Below, in pieces: positions 63,301 through 64,000 of a stretch of DNA of 64,000 nucleotides. Location: contig OY720639.1 in NCBI GenBank assembly GCA_963169105.1, positions 55,223,848 through 55,287,847 on the forward strand. The letters run 5' to 3'. The first letter of the stretch is position 1. Every line of letters begins with the position of its first letter. The notes under the pieces are model-generated. The model saw nothing but the letters and a program-made list of their open reading frames with translations. It made no database searches and was not told the origin of the DNA. A program made the translations under genes and the position numbers. Source of the stretch: Ceriagrion tenellum. Taxonomy: Eukaryota > Arthropoda > Insecta > Odonata > Coenagrionidae.

Positions 63301-63842
63301 GTGCAGTATATTTTAGAATGTATATATTTTAACAAATAGAGCTGACCTGCTTAAAAGGATTCATGTAAGTGTTTATAATCTCCCAGGGAAGGTTCAAATT
63401 TGGAGGCTATGCTGCCATAAAAGTTCTCCCTCTGCCACTAAAGGAAATTCATGAAAAAGTTTACAGTAGGTGTTAGTTGAGATTATTTAGGTCCTCCACA
63501 GGGTCAAACTCACCATCTCTGCTAATGTGCAGGTTTTTCTTTCTTGTCTCTCGATATGCAAGTTGTCCATCATTTTCAGGGCATGATCACTGCATGGCCC
63601 TGAATATGACGGATGACTAAAAAATGACAGAGAGTTGGAGCCAGTGGAGAACCCAAGAGGCTTTCATCAACATCATATGCTGGGAAGGCATCAGATTTCT
63701 TCAACCCGCCTGGGTATTGTGGAGAATCTTGAGATGTAATTGTTGCTATTGCTTTACATTTCTCTAACCCTTTTGCTGCTGTGTGTGAGCTAATTAGTAT
63801 GGAAGAATCTGTGCTCAGCGACAGCCATTTTTACATGATGAG
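63301..63842 (+). other. rotatin intron 25, visible part
   Basis: Starts GTGCAG. Unrecognised sequence until the 5S-derived SINE at 63843. Confidence 0.5.
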
Positions 63843-64000
63843 GGCATGGGCCAAGCCTCGTTGAAACACCAGTTCCCGTAAGATCATTGAAGTTTAGCAA
63901 TTTTGAGCCCAGATGAGGGTTGGATGGGTGACCATTCATACCTTCACTGTGGTGCTCTTTCCCCTGTCTGCATGCGGCAGGCAGGGTAAAAATGGGGTTG
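63843..64000 (+). repeat. 5S rRNA-derived SINE, copy 2, cut by window edge
   Basis: GATCATTGAAGTTTAGCAAT and GGATGGGTGACCATTCATACC match the 5S A-box and C-box regions. The body CCCCTGTCTGCATGCGGCAG then AAAATGGGGTTG matches copy 1 at 51621-51665 in the same order. The two copies look about 75-80% identical. The 3' end lies beyond the window. Confidence 0.72.

Larger units (their letters stand above)
60313..63156 (+). other. rotatin intron 24
   Basis: 2844 nt, GTATGT to CTATTGATAG. It contains a LINE tail (60335-61020) and an RTE-like fragment on the - strand (61560-62090). A repeat-like segment lies near 62290-62400 (CTCGCCACCGGGTAAG, then GACGTTTCGGGTTCTGA); 62400-63156 is otherwise unrecognised. 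Confidence 0.6.

Noticed and set aside
62389..62613. 74-codon open frame in intron 24 considered as an extra rotatin exon
   Set aside because: No acceptor/donor pair gives compatible phase, and exon 24 already joins exon 25 cleanly in phase 0; the surroundings look like repeat.

Overview
This window is animal nuclear DNA, most likely from an arthropod and probably an insect with a fairly large, transposon-rich genome. The evidence is AT-rich, intron-heavy sequence with GT/AG splice sites; fragments of CR1/Jockey-like and RTE-like LINEs with (ATT)n tails; pogo/Tigger DNA transposons; and tRNA- and 5S-rRNA-derived SINEs. Nothing bacterial is present. The species cannot be named from the sequence alone.

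One host gene occupies nearly the whole window on the + strand: a rotatin homologue (RTTN; Drosophila Ana3), a giant armadillo-type centriole/basal-body protein. I rebuilt 25 coding exons from the start codon at 843 to a donor at 63301. Every junction is phase-compatible. The joined reading frame is 7161 nt (2387 codons) with no stop, and the gene runs off the right edge. Several exons (1, 13, 16, 21, 23 and 25) are short or lack an internal start, so they are easy to miss in simple ORF scans. The identification rests mainly on the N-terminal rotatin domain (KLGHEIEEIRLRAL) and on the helical repeat character of the rest. About 89% of the span is intron.

Layout: 1-842 is upstream/5' region. 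843-1510 holds exons 1-3. Intron 3 has a LINE fragment. Exons 4-10 (3329-13599) include the largest exon (6, 492 codons); intron 9 carries a small hairpin and a 332-bp pogo-type MITE. Intron 10 (13600-18830) has SINE-like repeats and a decayed pogo transposase on the - strand. Exons 11-12 follow (18831-21525), with a fold-back repeat in intron 12. Intron 13 is a pile-up of LINE fragments. Intron 14 (30028-36950) holds a Tigger remnant and a LINE. Exons 15-19 (36951-46246) are separated by introns with three fold-back hairpins and another pogo remnant. Intron 19 holds a 3.2-kb element with TA-flanked terminal inverted repeats and an embedded reverse-transcriptase fragment. Intron 20 has a 5S-derived SINE. 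Exons 20-25 run to 63300, and a second 5S-SINE copy is cut by the window edge.

The host gene has one job, centriole assembly and elongation; everything else is mobile DNA or its debris inside introns. I found no multi-gene system. The items most worth a second look are the 5S-derived SINEs, the cluster of intronic fold-back hairpins, the palindrome encoding nearly the same peptide on both strands, and the unclassified reverse-transcriptase fragment.
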